Assembly: GCA_900550445.1 (NCBI GenBank)
Contig: URSF01000013.1
Span: 1-56,640, forward strand
DNA length: 56,640 nucleotides
Direction of reading: 5' to 3'
Origin: an uncultured Rhodospirillaceae bacterium
Lineage (GTDB): Bacteria; Pseudomonadota; Alphaproteobacteria; CAAGCB01; CAG-977
Below the pieces are notes generated by a model, which did no database searches, was not told the DNA's origin, and saw only the letters and a list, made by a program, of their open reading frames with translations. The position numbers were made by a program, and so were the translations under genes. Of the stretch, positions 43,201-51,936 are shown piece by piece. The first letter of the stretch is position 1. Each line of letters opens with the position of its first letter.

Positions 43201-43766
43201 AGTCCGGGCATATTAAAGAAGTCGGCATTGAACTTTATCAGAAAATGCTGGAAGAAGCCGTCGCGGAAGCGCGCAGCGGCGGGCTGCCGCAGGAAGAAGA
43301 GCAGACTTCCTGGTCGCCGCAGATCAATGCCGGCATGCCTGTTTTAATTCCGGAAACTTACGTGCGCGATTTAGGCATACGTATGGGATTATATAAACGT
43401 TTGGCCGAAATGACGGAATTAAACGAGATCGAATCGTTTGCCGCCGAAATGACGGATCGCTTCGGTTCTTTGCCGGCGGAGGTTGAAAATCTGCTGGAAA
43501 TCATTGCGATTAAAACTCTGTGCCGCAAAGCAAATGTTGAAAAAATCGAAGCCGGTCCCAAAGGCGCCGTAATTACGTTAAGAAATAATCGCTTTCCAAA
43601 TCCTGCCGGGCTTGTTAAATTTATAGCACAGAACAACGGCGCGGCAAAGCTTCGCCCTGATCAGAAAATCGTTTATAAACGTGTCTGGGAAATAGCGAAA
43701 GACAGGATCAAAGGTATGCGGAAACTGATGGCAAAAATGGCGGAAATCGCTGCAGAAAAAGAATGA
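40299..43766 (+). CDS. mfd: Transcription-repair coupling factor Mfd
   Basis: A 1155-aa protein with the full Mfd order. The N-terminal UvrB-like domain (RVSPNTDVVARRLETL and GEYAVRGGIIDVF) recruits UvrA. The RNA-polymerase-interacting CarD-like domain lies near residue 480-560 (NEGDLVVHIDHGIGRYKGLE). The RecG-like motor has GDVGFGKTEVA, VDEEQHFGVAHKE, TATPIPRTLQMAL and QLRGRVGRS, and is followed by the C-terminal TRCF domain. It removes stalled RNA polymerase and starts excision repair. RBS ACGGAG stands 9 nt before ATG 40299. No uvr genes are nearby. Confidence 0.97.
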   Translation: MKFSKIPEKHLLAGVPDNYAALVLAEMARQTADVVHICRDDMRLAALVEQLGFFAPDLNVLSFPAWDTVPYDRVSPNTDVVARRLETLSNLHAGKGKTARLVVTTVNAVLQRVPPVDFFKASLCAETGKSFNEQAFHRFLEKNGYQRTEQVMEAGEYAVRGGIIDVFAPGTAEPLRLDLFGDELETIRTFDPMTQRTTGKLDRFVFKPVSEVALDAEAVSRFRTNYRELFGLGSDDILYESISEGRRFQGMEPWLPLFHDGTDTLFAFVPEAVISLDYQADEAARARFEQIAEFYQARKDAEQNGLSEGGMIYHPVPPERLFLDQAELDRLMTGRAVYTHFPFAAPEESGLTDVIDAGGRAGRDFSAERAAPDADIYEAVRKFIVEERQNKKQVVLCGFSTGSRARIASLLKERGAPTAEVETWDQALKTKDGTPFVVLPLDQGFRTEKLCVLSESDILGDRLVHSVKRKKRGDQFISDVSALNEGDLVVHIDHGIGRYKGLETLQVGGAPHDCVCLVYADDDKLFVPVENIEVLSRYGSEQAGVLLDKLGGAAWQARKSRLKKRIRDMAEALIKVAAERYLKKADVLPVSAGIYDDFCARFPYAETEDQEKSIQDVLNDLTEGRPMDRLVCGDVGFGKTEVALRAAFTAAMNGVQVAVVVPTTLLARQHYETFSKRLAGFPLRVAQLSRLTGAKQAAAVKKELAEGGLDIVVGTHALLAKTVSFKNLGLLIVDEEQHFGVAHKERLKQLRSDVHVLTLTATPIPRTLQMALTGVRELSIIATPPVDRLAVRTFVLPFDPVIIREALIRERMRGGQTFYVCPRISDMDEVMKKLKVLVPEIKVVAAHGRMSPKELEDIMTAFADKKYDVLLSTTIIESGLDMPSVNTIVIHRADMFGLAQLYQLRGRVGRSKTRGYAYLTLPPKQKVGKTALKRMEVMQKLDTLGAGFTLASYDLDIRGAGNLLGEEQSGHIKEVGIELYQKMLEEAVAEARSGGLPQEEEQTSWSPQINAGMPVLIPETYVRDLGIRMGLYKRLAEMTELNEIESFAAEMTDRFGSLPAEVENLLEIIAIKTLCRKANVEKIEAGPKGAVITLRNNRFPNPAGLVKFIAQNNGAAKLRPDQKIVYKRVWEIAKDRIKGMRKLMAKMAEIAAEKE

Positions 43767-43814
43767 AAAATCATTCTGTTATATTGTTTTCTTGATAAAA
43801 TAGGTTAAGTTAAA

Positions 43815-44684
43815 ATGCACAAAGAAACTCATATCCTGACAATCACATGTCCCGACAAAACGGGAATTGCCGCGCGTGTTTTCGGATTTATTGCCGATCA
43901 GGGCGGTTTTATTACCGAAGCCGCACAGTTCGGCGATGAACTCAGCCGTTTGTTCTTTATGCGCATTGTTTTTACGACGCAGACGGAAAACGGTTTTCGC
44001 GCTGAATTTAAATCGGCTTTTCAAACGCTTGCCGCCGAATTTGACATGACATGGAAACTTCATAACGGCGACAGGCCGGCGCGGCTGCTGCTGGCTGTTT
44101 CAAAAGAAAGCCACTGCCTGAACGATCTGCTGTACCGTTACAGGGCAGGGCTGTTAAACATTGATATCGCCGGCGTTGTTTCTAATCATGAAGATATGCG
44201 GGATTTTGTCGAATGGCATAAAATCCCTTATCATTACCTGCCGCTGCCGAAAGGGTCATCGTTTGAGGAAAAACGCGCGCAGGAAAACAAGATTTTGGCT
44301 TTGGTGGACGAACTGCATATCGATTTGGTCGTTCTGGCGCGCTATATGCAGATTTTATCGGACGACATGTGCCGGGCTTTGACCGGACACTGTATCAATA
44401 TTCATCATTCTTTTCTGCCCAGTTTTAAAGGGGCAAAACCGTATCATCAGGCGTATGAACGCGGTGTCAAGCTGATCGGGGCGACGGCGCATTATGTAAC
44501 GGCCGATTTGGACGAAGGCCCGATTATCGAACAGGCCGTCGAACGTGTCGATCATACCAATACGCCCGCGCAGCTGGTTGCGATCGGCAAAGATTTAGAA
44601 AACATTGTTTTGGCGCGCGCCGTCAGATATCATACAGAACGGCGCGTTTTATTAAACGGCCGCCGGACCGTCATTTTTAAGTAA
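43815..44684 (+). CDS. purU: Formyltetrahydrofolate deformylase
   Basis: A 289-aa protein. The N-terminal ACT domain (residues 4-80, ILTITCPDKTGIAARVFGF) is followed by a formyltransferase-like catalytic domain with INIHHSFLPSFKGAKPYHQA and LDEGPIIEQ, which give the Asn, His and Asp of the active site. PurU hydrolyses 10-formyl-THF to THF and formate, balancing C1 units for purine and glycine metabolism; the ACT domain senses amino acids in known members. Followed 13 nt later by a Crp/Fnr gene, so probably co-transcribed. A weak -10, TAAAAT, lies about 20 nt upstream of the start. Confidence 0.95.
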   Translation: MHKETHILTITCPDKTGIAARVFGFIADQGGFITEAAQFGDELSRLFFMRIVFTTQTENGFRAEFKSAFQTLAAEFDMTWKLHNGDRPARLLLAVSKESHCLNDLLYRYRAGLLNIDIAGVVSNHEDMRDFVEWHKIPYHYLPLPKGSSFEEKRAQENKILALVDELHIDLVVLARYMQILSDDMCRALTGHCINIHHSFLPSFKGAKPYHQAYERGVKLIGATAHYVTADLDEGPIIEQAVERVDHTNTPAQLVAIGKDLENIVLARAVRYHTERRVLLNGRRTVIFK

Positions 44685-44697
44685 CGGAGGAAATAAG

Positions 44698-45387
44698 GTG
44701 AAAATAGATGCCATTCCGCTTTTCAGCACGACTTCGGAAACTTTCAGAACCGAAATGGACAGGTTTCTGCGTTGGAAGTCTTTTCGGGCCGGCCAGGAAA
44801 TTATTAATCGCGAAGATAAAAATTCGGATCTGTTGTTTGTGACCAAAGGAAAAGTACGTGTTGTGATTTACACTTTATCCGGTCGCGAAGTCACGCTGGA
44901 CGATATCGAAGCGGGCAGTTTTTTCGGCGAAATGGCCGCGATTGACAAAGAACCCCGGTCCGCGTCCGTGATTGCTCTGGAACCTTCGGAAATCGCTTTT
45001 CTGCCGGCGGAAAGGTTTGAAGAAGGATTAAAGAAAGAATCTCAGGTGGCTTTGCGCATTATGCACAGAATGTCGATGATTATCCGGCATGCCAACGAAA
45101 GGATTGTCGAATTGTCCACATTGGGGGCGAACAACCGGATTCATGCGGAAATTCTGCGTCTGGCCCGTAAAAAAGGAATTGAAAAAAACGGCAAAATCTA
45201 TATTTCGCCCATTCCCGTGCACAGCGATATCGCGGCCAGAATCAGCACCGTGCGCGAAACGGTTGCCCGCGCGATGAGCGATTTGGCCAAACAGGGGATT
45301 GTTATCCGTGAAAACGGGGCTTTGGTTGTTCAGGACGTTAAACGGCTGGAACAAATGGTTCAGGACGTCCGCGGCGATATTCTTTAG
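44698..45387 (+). CDS. Crp/Fnr-family transcription regulator
   Basis: A 229-aa regulator starting with GTG 44698 (GGAGG at 8 nt). The N-terminal cyclic-nucleotide-binding fold keeps SFFGEMAAIDKEPRSASV, the phosphate-binding cassette with the Glu and Arg that hold cAMP or cGMP, so nucleotide binding is plausible. The C-terminal winged helix has SDIAARISTVRETVARAMSDL. There is no N-terminal FNR-type cysteine cluster. Located between purU and a Sel1-repeat gene in the same direction. Targets unknown. Confidence 0.92.
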   Translation: MKIDAIPLFSTTSETFRTEMDRFLRWKSFRAGQEIINREDKNSDLLFVTKGKVRVVIYTLSGREVTLDDIEAGSFFGEMAAIDKEPRSASVIALEPSEIAFLPAERFEEGLKKESQVALRIMHRMSMIIRHANERIVELSTLGANNRIHAEILRLARKKGIEKNGKIYISPIPVHSDIAARISTVRETVARAMSDLAKQGIVIRENGALVVQDVKRLEQMVQDVRGDIL

Positions 45388-45407
45388 AATGATTGAGGGA
45401 GGAAAAC

Positions 45408-46985
45408 ATGAAGCGGCATCACTTTAAACGTTTTATCCTGGCGGGCGGCGTTTCCTGGCTGGCAATGACCGGCGCCGCCGTCGCAACGTATCAGGAAGCC
45501 ATGCAGGCGTTTAGCGAACAGGATTATGTTTTTGCCCTTGAAGAATTTACCCGTCTGGCGGACAAAGAACAAAATGCCGACGCCAGATATCAGTTGGGAC
45601 GCATGTATGAGCTGGGCGCCGGCGTGCCTAAAGACGAAATCAAAGCCATGCAGATTTACCAGCAGGCGGCTCAGGAAGGCAGCGGGTCGGCGGCGTTAAA
45701 AATCGGCAATGCTTATTATACCGGACAAGGCATGGAAAAAAATTACAAAGAAGCTTTTCAGTGGTATCAGAAAGCTTCGGACAAAGGCAGTTATCCCGCG
45801 CAATACAATATCGGATTGATGCTGGAAGAAGGACTGGGAGTAAAAAAAGATCTGGTTCGTTCCGTCGAAGCTTATAAAAAATCGGCAGATCAGGGGTATG
45901 CTCCGGCGCAAATGGCTTTGGGGCGCATGTATTTAAAAGGGATCGGGACGCCGCAGGATTTCTCGCAGGCTGTTTTCTGGTATAAACTGGCCGCCGATCA
46001 GGGAAATGTCAAAGCCCAAATGGAATTGGCAAATTTATACGCGAATACGTCTGTCCGCGGACTGCCGTTTAATATCATCGGCGCGCATGTTTACTTTAAC
46101 CTGATTTCGGCGTACGGGCCGTCTCCGCTGAAAGAAGAAGCGGCGGCCAAGCGTAACGAATTAACGCAGAAAATGAAAAATGAAGAAGTCTTAAGCGCCC
46201 AGAGAAGAGCCCAAAAGTGGAAAAAGAAAACGCGCGAGGAATCTCTGCCCAGTCTGGTTCAGGAAGCCACTTTGCTGGAAGAAGAAAGCGTAAGCGGCAC
46301 GGCTAAGGCAAATCAGGAAAAAACACAGGAAAAAGAAGAAGTAAAGCTGACTGTCAAAACGGACATACAGGAAATCATCGTCGCGGCCGGTATTTCCAGA
46401 CGCGATTTAAATAAAGCCGTTCGTGAAGATAATTTTCAGCCGGTTGTTACAGCTTTGAAAGAAAAAATTGCTGCCGGTGATAAAATAGCGCAACTGGCTT
46501 TGGCCGATCTGTATATGCTGGGGCAGGGAATGCAGCCTCAGCCTCAGGAGGCTTTTAAAATCTATACCCAGCTGGCACAAAGCAATGATCCGATCGCCTT
46601 ATACCGTCTTGCGCCGCTGTATTGTGAAGGAAACGGCGTCGACCCCGATCTGGCCGAATGCTACAAGTATATGGTTCTGGCCAAAAAATATGCCGACGAA
46701 GCTTCTTTGCCGGCCGTTTCGGAATCTTTGCAGATGCTGGACGAAAATCTGGATAAGGAAATCCGGGATACAGGAAAAAAACTGGCCGATCAATGGGGAG
46801 TGAAAAAAGACGAGAAAAAAGAAGAAAAGAAAAAAGGCCTGTTCGGTATGTTCGGCGGTGATTCCGATGAATCGGACGCTATGGTAAAACCGGAGGAAGA
46901 AAAGGAACAAAAACAGGAAGAAAGCAAGCCAAAAGACGATAAAAAAGAACCGGCCGACGAAGAAGATTTATTTTCCGATCTGTAA
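45408..46985 (+). CDS. Exported Sel1/TPR-repeat protein
   Basis: A 525-aa protein from ATG 45408 (GGGAGG at 6 nt). The N-terminal membrane/signal segment is FKRFILAGGVSWLAMTGAAV. It has about five Sel1-like repeats at residues 35-235, each with the A-x-x-x-LG-x-MY-x-x-G-x-G-V pattern (YQLGRMYELGAGVPKDEIKA, then IGNAYYTGQGMEKNYKEA and others). A charged helical linker follows, then a second Sel1 group at 345-420 (ALADLYMLGQGMQPQP). The last 60 residues are a Lys/Glu-rich acidic tail. Sel1 proteins are scaffolds for protein complexes, often in envelope or host interaction. Partner unknown. Confidence 0.85.
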   Translation: MKRHHFKRFILAGGVSWLAMTGAAVATYQEAMQAFSEQDYVFALEEFTRLADKEQNADARYQLGRMYELGAGVPKDEIKAMQIYQQAAQEGSGSAALKIGNAYYTGQGMEKNYKEAFQWYQKASDKGSYPAQYNIGLMLEEGLGVKKDLVRSVEAYKKSADQGYAPAQMALGRMYLKGIGTPQDFSQAVFWYKLAADQGNVKAQMELANLYANTSVRGLPFNIIGAHVYFNLISAYGPSPLKEEAAAKRNELTQKMKNEEVLSAQRRAQKWKKKTREESLPSLVQEATLLEEESVSGTAKANQEKTQEKEEVKLTVKTDIQEIIVAAGISRRDLNKAVREDNFQPVVTALKEKIAAGDKIAQLALADLYMLGQGMQPQPQEAFKIYTQLAQSNDPIALYRLAPLYCEGNGVDPDLAECYKYMVLAKKYADEASLPAVSESLQMLDENLDKEIRDTGKKLADQWGVKKDEKKEEKKKGLFGMFGGDSDESDAMVKPEEEKEQKQEESKPKDDKKEPADEEDLFSDL

Positions 46986-46995
46986 AGGGTAAACG

Positions 46996-47745
46996 ATGTC
47001 TGAACAGTTAATACTTGAAAACGGGAATTGTCTGTCCCTGCGTCATGTTGACGGAAAACAACCGCTTGAAATCGTTTTTATGCATGGCACGCTGTCCGAT
47101 AAAAACGCTTCAAAGTCTTTGTTTTTAGAGGAATTCTGCCGCAAAAACAATATCGGATATACGGCCTTTGATTTTATCGGCCACGGGGAATCTTCGGGAA
47201 AATACACTGACGGAACAATCGGCATATGGTTTGGAAATGCTCTGGAAGTTATTGATCGCGTTACAACAAATCCTTTGATCCTGGTCGGCAGTTCTATGGG
47301 CGGCTGGATTGCTTTGTTGGCGGCAACAGCCCGCCCGAAGCGCGTCAGAGCTGTTATCGGTCTGGCCGCCGCCGCCGATTTTACGGTTGACGTCTGGAAT
47401 TCTTTTTCTGACAGGCAAAAAAAGGAAATTCGGGAAAAAGGCGTTATATATACTCCCAACGGCTGGACGGAGGAAGGCGATCCGTGGACAAAACAACTGT
47501 TTGATGACGCAGAACAATATCTGCTGTTGAAAGGAAAAGACAGTCTGGATATTCAATGTCCGCTGACTTTGATACACGGGGCAAAGGACGATTGTGTTCC
47601 CGTTGAAACGGCTTTTAAAATTATGGCCGCGGCGAAAACCGAAAATGTCAAAGCCGTTATTTTGAAAAACAGCGGGCACCGTTTGTCAGAACCGGACGAA
47701 CTGCTTGTTCTGGAACAGGAATTATCTAATTTTATCAAAATATAA
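46996..47745 (+). CDS. Alpha/beta hydrolase
   Basis: A 249-aa serine hydrolase. VFMHGTLSDK is the oxyanion-hole strand, GSSMGGW holds the nucleophile Ser (near 99), IHGAKDDCVP the acid Asp and SGHRL the His: a complete triad. It resembles the small BAAT/acyl-esterase-like palmitoyl-thioesterase ABHD10 type. Begins 10 nt after the Sel1 gene, so co-transcribed. Substrate unknown. Confidence 0.88.
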   Translation: MSEQLILENGNCLSLRHVDGKQPLEIVFMHGTLSDKNASKSLFLEEFCRKNNIGYTAFDFIGHGESSGKYTDGTIGIWFGNALEVIDRVTTNPLILVGSSMGGWIALLAATARPKRVRAVIGLAAAADFTVDVWNSFSDRQKKEIREKGVIYTPNGWTEEGDPWTKQLFDDAEQYLLLKGKDSLDIQCPLTLIHGAKDDCVPVETAFKIMAAAKTENVKAVILKNSGHRLSEPDELLVLEQELSNFIKI

Positions 47746-47752
47746 AGGGCGG

Positions 47753-48415
47753 TTATTTATAGACGGGATCCATGCGCAGACGGACACGGCGGTTGCGCCG
47801 CTGATTATGAGCGATCGGTTCGCCGTTGGCGTCTCTGTTCGGATAACGCGGTTGAATATCGGCCAGGCCGACAGCGCGCAGCCTTGTCGGGTCAATACCG
47901 TTTTGAATTAAAAAGCGGGTAACGGCGGAAGCTCTGGCTGAGGATAATTCCCAGTTGGACGGAAACTGCGGTGTGTTAATCGGATTGTCGTCCGTATGTC
48001 CTTGAACTTCAAAACGGAAAATTTTATAACGCGGCGCATTAAGGGTTGATACCAAACGGCGCAGAACGGGAATGGCTGCGGCTTTTAAAACGGCAGAACC
48101 GTTATCGAAGAAAGTATCGGCTTCCAGATCCAGAATTAAACCGATATGGTCGCTGCCCAGCGCCGCGACGGATTCCATTTCAAGCGCTCTTAAATCATCG
48201 TCCAGATCCGCCCGCAGCAACGCGATCGGTTTGTCGACAGGTCTGTCCATGAACTCGCGCGACATGCCGGTGCGGATTTGTTCAAACATAACGGTATCCA
48301 TTTTTGACGCGGCCAGCAGCATCACGAAAAAGCACAGCAACAGTGTCACACAGTCGCCGTATGTGTTCATCCATTCGTCGGTATTGATCTCTTTTTTCTT
48401 CGGCGGCATCGGCAT
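47753..48415 (-). CDS. motB: MotB-like stator protein with OmpA domain
   Basis: A 220-aa protein. One membrane helix (DCVTLLLCFFVMLLAAS, about 21-37) begins with the Asp that carries ions in MotB/PomB. A plug-like linker follows, then an OmpA-like peptidoglycan-binding domain (FEVQGHTDDNP, WELSSARASAVTRFL, and NRRVRLRM). Adjacent to the MotA-like gene and co-transcribed, it forms a flagellar-type stator. No other flagellar gene is in the window, so swimming motility is likely but not proven; an ExbD/TolR-like energy-transducing use is the alternative. Confidence 0.88.
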   Translation of the reverse strand: MPMPPKKKEINTDEWMNTYGDCVTLLLCFFVMLLAASKMDTVMFEQIRTGMSREFMDRPVDKPIALLRADLDDDLRALEMESVAALGSDHIGLILDLEADTFFDNGSAVLKAAAIPVLRRLVSTLNAPRYKIFRFEVQGHTDDNPINTPQFPSNWELSSARASAVTRFLIQNGIDPTRLRAVGLADIQPRYPNRDANGEPIAHNQRRNRRVRLRMDPVYK

Positions 48416-48430
48416 TTTCGGTCGTCCTTT

Positions 48431-49231
48431 TTAACGCTGCATATCGCGGTCGATCAGGAAATGCTGCGAGGGATCGAGAAAAGCGTTCAGTTTATCTTGA
48501 ATATAGCGCGGACTTTTACGTTCGGCCAGCAAAACCAGACTTTCGGTAATCAGCAGATTACGAAACAGCGTATCATCGGAACGCGACGTCAGGTTAATTC
48601 CGGCCGGCAGATAAATCAGACGGGCGGACATCACGCCGTAAAACGTCGTAATCAAAGCGACAGCCATACCTGTGCCGATCGCGGCAGGGTCAGCCCCCAT
48701 GTTCCCCAACATGACGACCAACCCGATTAACGTGCCGGCCATACCGAACGCCGGAGCGTTGGAACCGATATTGTTTAAAACGTCAATCGGTCTGCCGGCG
48801 CGCTGATAAGCGCTGAAAGCGGATTCTTTTAAAATTTCACGGACTTCGTTACCGGTATATCCTGAAATAACCAATTCCACGCCGTATTTTAAAAACGGAT
48901 CGTCGTCCCCGACCGTCGTCATGGCATCGTTTTCCAATCCCTGCAGACCGTTTTTCTGCGTAATATAAGCCCAGCGGACGAAACGGCCGACTTCGTCTTT
49001 ATAAGAAATTGAGCTGTCCTTATAAAGTTTAAAAATCGACAGCCATTTTTTGTTGGCCAGATGGACGTCCGACGCGCTGTAAGCGATCAGCATCGCAAAA
49101 TACGGACCGATCAGAACCAGAATAAAACTGTTCAGATCCCAGAACATTAAAACATTGTCTGTCGCCAGACGAATTGAAACAAATACAATGCTCCAGCCGA
49201 TAATGATACCGATAAGAGAACTTTTAGACAT
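48431..49231 (-). CDS. motA: MotA/PomA-like stator protein
   Basis: A 266-aa protein with four membrane helices: about residues 5-25, 35-52, 160-180 and 190-212. The MotA/TolQ/ExbB core motif is NIGSNAPAFGMAGTLIGLVVML, here read in two parts (APAFGMAGTLIGL and TGMAVALITTFYGVMSARL). A cytoplasmic loop of about 100 charged residues lies between helices 2 and 3, as in MotA. Gene order motA-motB with a 15-nt gap supports a stator pair that couples ion flow to rotation. Confidence 0.9.
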   Translation of the reverse strand: MSKSSLIGIIIGWSIVFVSIRLATDNVLMFWDLNSFILVLIGPYFAMLIAYSASDVHLANKKWLSIFKLYKDSSISYKDEVGRFVRWAYITQKNGLQGLENDAMTTVGDDDPFLKYGVELVISGYTGNEVREILKESAFSAYQRAGRPIDVLNNIGSNAPAFGMAGTLIGLVVMLGNMGADPAAIGTGMAVALITTFYGVMSARLIYLPAGINLTSRSDDTLFRNLLITESLVLLAERKSPRYIQDKLNAFLDPSQHFLIDRDMQR

Positions 49232-49346
49232 AACCGATCCTTAGTCAATACAAGCTTTCAGATGATAATTTTTACAGCGGGAAAACTTAAAAATCAACGT
49301 TTAAAAAAGAAAGCGCATATTTTTTAAGGAAGATGTTAAATTTTCT

Positions 49347-49374
49347 TTGATTTTTATCTGCCATCAGTTATAAA
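49347..49374 (+). promoter_or_regulatory. Putative sigma-70-like promoter of the GGDEF-EAL gene
   Basis: TTGATT (49347-49352), 16-nt spacer, TATAAA (49369-49374). It lies 44 nt before the proposed CTG start in the divergent gap to motA; the best promoter match in the window by eye. Confidence 0.5.
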
Positions 49375-49417
49375 ACAATAAATAACTTTTTTTATGGCCT
49401 AAAGAAAGGAACAGGAC

Positions 49418-51910
49418 CTGGTTTCGCTTTTAAAAAACAACCTGAGCGCCGTGTTGCAGATTGACCCGAACGGGGTTATTTTATCGGCGAACTCAACTGC
49501 CTGCCGACTGTTCGGATACGAAAACGACGAATTGAACGGCAGACAGGCGCAGGTGATTTTGCCTGACTGCGATCATCGGAAAGCGGCTTTCGGCGCTTTG
49601 GAGGTTCTGCGCTCGGATCCCGATCTGTCCAATACGACCGAAGCCGTCGGATTAAAAAAGAACGATACCGAATTTCCTGTGGAAGTTGTCATGATGCCCT
49701 GTGATCAGGGGTATATCTGCCAGCTGCGCGATATTTCCAGACGCCAGATGTCCGAAAGTATGGACGCAATTCTGCATGCAACGCTGCGCCGTGTTTTGCG
49801 GGGGCAGACGTATGAGCAGTTCTGTTCGTTTCTGTGCGAAAAAATTGTCGAGCTGCTGGGGTGTCCTCTGGCTTGGATCGGGAAAAAAGAAAAGGACGGA
49901 TCCGTCTGTGTCTGCGCCGTTGCCGGAAAGCTGTCCGCGGGATTTCCCGCAAAGCCGATCCGTTGGGACGACCTGACCGAAAAATTCGGCCCGACCGGAC
50001 AGGCAATCAGATCCAAACGCACATTTATCGTTGAGCTGGCCGACGACAAAGTCATTGATGCGGACGGCCGCGAACATGTCCGTCAGATTATCGTTTTTCC
50101 TCTGGTTACGCATGACGGCGTGGACGGGGTCTTGGAAATTCATTCCGCTTTGGGAAAGCTGGACAACACGACGATCCAGCGTATCGAAACGTTTTCGTTG
50201 CGGATTGCCATGGCAATGCAGATCGCCGCCGATCAGCAGAATCTGCGGCTGCAGCGGATTGCTTTGGAAACATCGCCCAATGCGTTTGCCATTACTGACG
50301 ATCAGGGGGTGGCCCTGTGGGTAAACGATGCTTTTTGTTCGTTAAGCGGTTACCGGCATGAAGAAGTGCTGGGGCGGAAGCTGGCCTTTTTAAAAACAGA
50401 CCTGCAGAACGACGCTTTTTACAATGAAATGTGGGAAGCTCTGCGCGCAGGGAAAAGGTGGCACGGGGAAATCGTCGAACGCCATAAGTCGGGATCTTTG
50501 TACACAGTGGAACAGAGAATTACGCCGATTCTGGACGATAACGGCGATTTGTCTTACTGCGTTATTGTCCGCGACGATGTGACCGAACGTAAAAACGCCG
50601 AAGGGCAGATCATGCATTTGGCCAATTACGATCAGCTGACGGGGTTGCCTAACCGCCGGTTGTTTCATGAACAGTTAAAGCTGATATTAAAGCGGGCGGA
50701 AACGCGCGGCAAAAAAGTCGCTCTGATTTTTGCGGATTTAACAAATTTCAACCGGATCAATGACACGCTGGGGCATACGGCGGGGGACAAATTATTAAAA
50801 ACTGTTGCCGACCGTTTGCTGAAAATGGCTGCTCCGAAGGACTTTGTCGCCCGTATCGGCGGGGACGAATTTACGTTAATTGTTGAAAATATTCCGAATG
50901 CCGAAACGGCGGCGTTAAACGCGCGGACAATGATCGAAACGATTTTGGCGCCGATTACTTTGGAAAACACGGAAGTCAACGTTGGCGCGTGCGTGGGGAT
51001 TTCCATTTTTCCGGACGACGGAAAAGAACCGGACAAGCTGGTTAATTTCGCGGATATGGCGCTGCGCACGGCGGCACATTCGGCGCCGAACAGTTATTTC
51101 TTCTTTTCTCAGGAAATGAACGAAGAAACAGAAGATCGGCTGGCTTTGGAACGCGATTTGCGCAAGGGATTGATCCAAAAAGAATTTGCTTTGTTTTTCC
51201 AGCCTCAGTTAGATGTGCGCACGGGAAAAATCAATGCGGTTGAAGCTTTGGTCCGCTGGTTCCACCCGACGCGGGGTATGGTTTCCCCGATGCGGTTCAT
51301 TCCGATCGCCGAAGATACCGGCCTGATTATTCCTCTGGGCGACTGGATCTTAAAAGAAGCGCTGCGTTATATAAAAATATGGGACGAAATGAACCTGCCG
51401 AAAATTTCGGTTGCCGTTAACTTATCGGCAATTCAGTTTCAGCAGGAAGATCTGGCCGGATCGATTGAAAAAATTTTGTCGGACAGCGGCGTTGATCCCG
51501 AACGGCTGGAACTGGAATTAACGGAAAGCGTCGTCATGCAGGACGCGCGGAAGGCGGATAATATTTTATCGCGTTTGTCCCGCGTCGGGATAAAGCTGGC
51601 GATTGACGATTTCGGAACGGGATATTCTTCTTTAAGTTACTTAAAACGTTTTGCCGTTGACCGGTTAAAAATCGACCAGTCTTTTGTCCGCGACATGACG
51701 CATAATTATGACGACGCGGAAATCGCGCAGGCTATTATTAATTTAGGGCACACGCTGGGGCTGGAAATCGTATCCGAAGGCGTTGAAACCAAAGAACAGC
51801 TGGAGCTGTTGAAAAAGCAGGGCTGCGATATTATTCAGGGATACTTTATCAGCAAACCGATGCCGGCGGACGATTTGCCCGAATTTTTACGGACCAAGAC
51901 AGAATTTTAA
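49418..51910 (+). CDS. PAS-GAF-PAS-GGDEF-EAL cyclic-di-GMP protein
   Basis: An 819-830 aa signalling protein. PAS1 spans residues 1-105, GAF about 115-270 and PAS2 about 275-400, followed by GGDEF with the intact motif RIGGDEF and LPNRRLF, then EAL with EALVRW, ELELTES and DDFGTGYSSL. Both the diguanylate cyclase and phosphodiesterase sites look complete. There is no membrane segment, so the sensor is cytosolic. The obvious GTG start (49451) would cut the first PAS strand and lacks a ribosome site. CTG 49418 has AAAGGA 7 nt before it and restores SLLKNNLSAVLQIDPNG, so I prefer it. It is divergent from motA/motB, which fits control of motility. Confidence 0.92.
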   Translation: MVSLLKNNLSAVLQIDPNGVILSANSTACRLFGYENDELNGRQAQVILPDCDHRKAAFGALEVLRSDPDLSNTTEAVGLKKNDTEFPVEVVMMPCDQGYICQLRDISRRQMSESMDAILHATLRRVLRGQTYEQFCSFLCEKIVELLGCPLAWIGKKEKDGSVCVCAVAGKLSAGFPAKPIRWDDLTEKFGPTGQAIRSKRTFIVELADDKVIDADGREHVRQIIVFPLVTHDGVDGVLEIHSALGKLDNTTIQRIETFSLRIAMAMQIAADQQNLRLQRIALETSPNAFAITDDQGVALWVNDAFCSLSGYRHEEVLGRKLAFLKTDLQNDAFYNEMWEALRAGKRWHGEIVERHKSGSLYTVEQRITPILDDNGDLSYCVIVRDDVTERKNAEGQIMHLANYDQLTGLPNRRLFHEQLKLILKRAETRGKKVALIFADLTNFNRINDTLGHTAGDKLLKTVADRLLKMAAPKDFVARIGGDEFTLIVENIPNAETAALNARTMIETILAPITLENTEVNVGACVGISIFPDDGKEPDKLVNFADMALRTAAHSAPNSYFFFSQEMNEETEDRLALERDLRKGLIQKEFALFFQPQLDVRTGKINAVEALVRWFHPTRGMVSPMRFIPIAEDTGLIIPLGDWILKEALRYIKIWDEMNLPKISVAVNLSAIQFQQEDLAGSIEKILSDSGVDPERLELELTESVVMQDARKADNILSRLSRVGIKLAIDDFGTGYSSLSYLKRFAVDRLKIDQSFVRDMTHNYDDAEIAQAIINLGHTLGLEIVSEGVETKEQLELLKKQGCDIIQGYFISKPMPADDLPEFLRTKTEF

Positions 51911-51936
51911 CGGCTTTTCTAAAAAAGGAGTAGACG

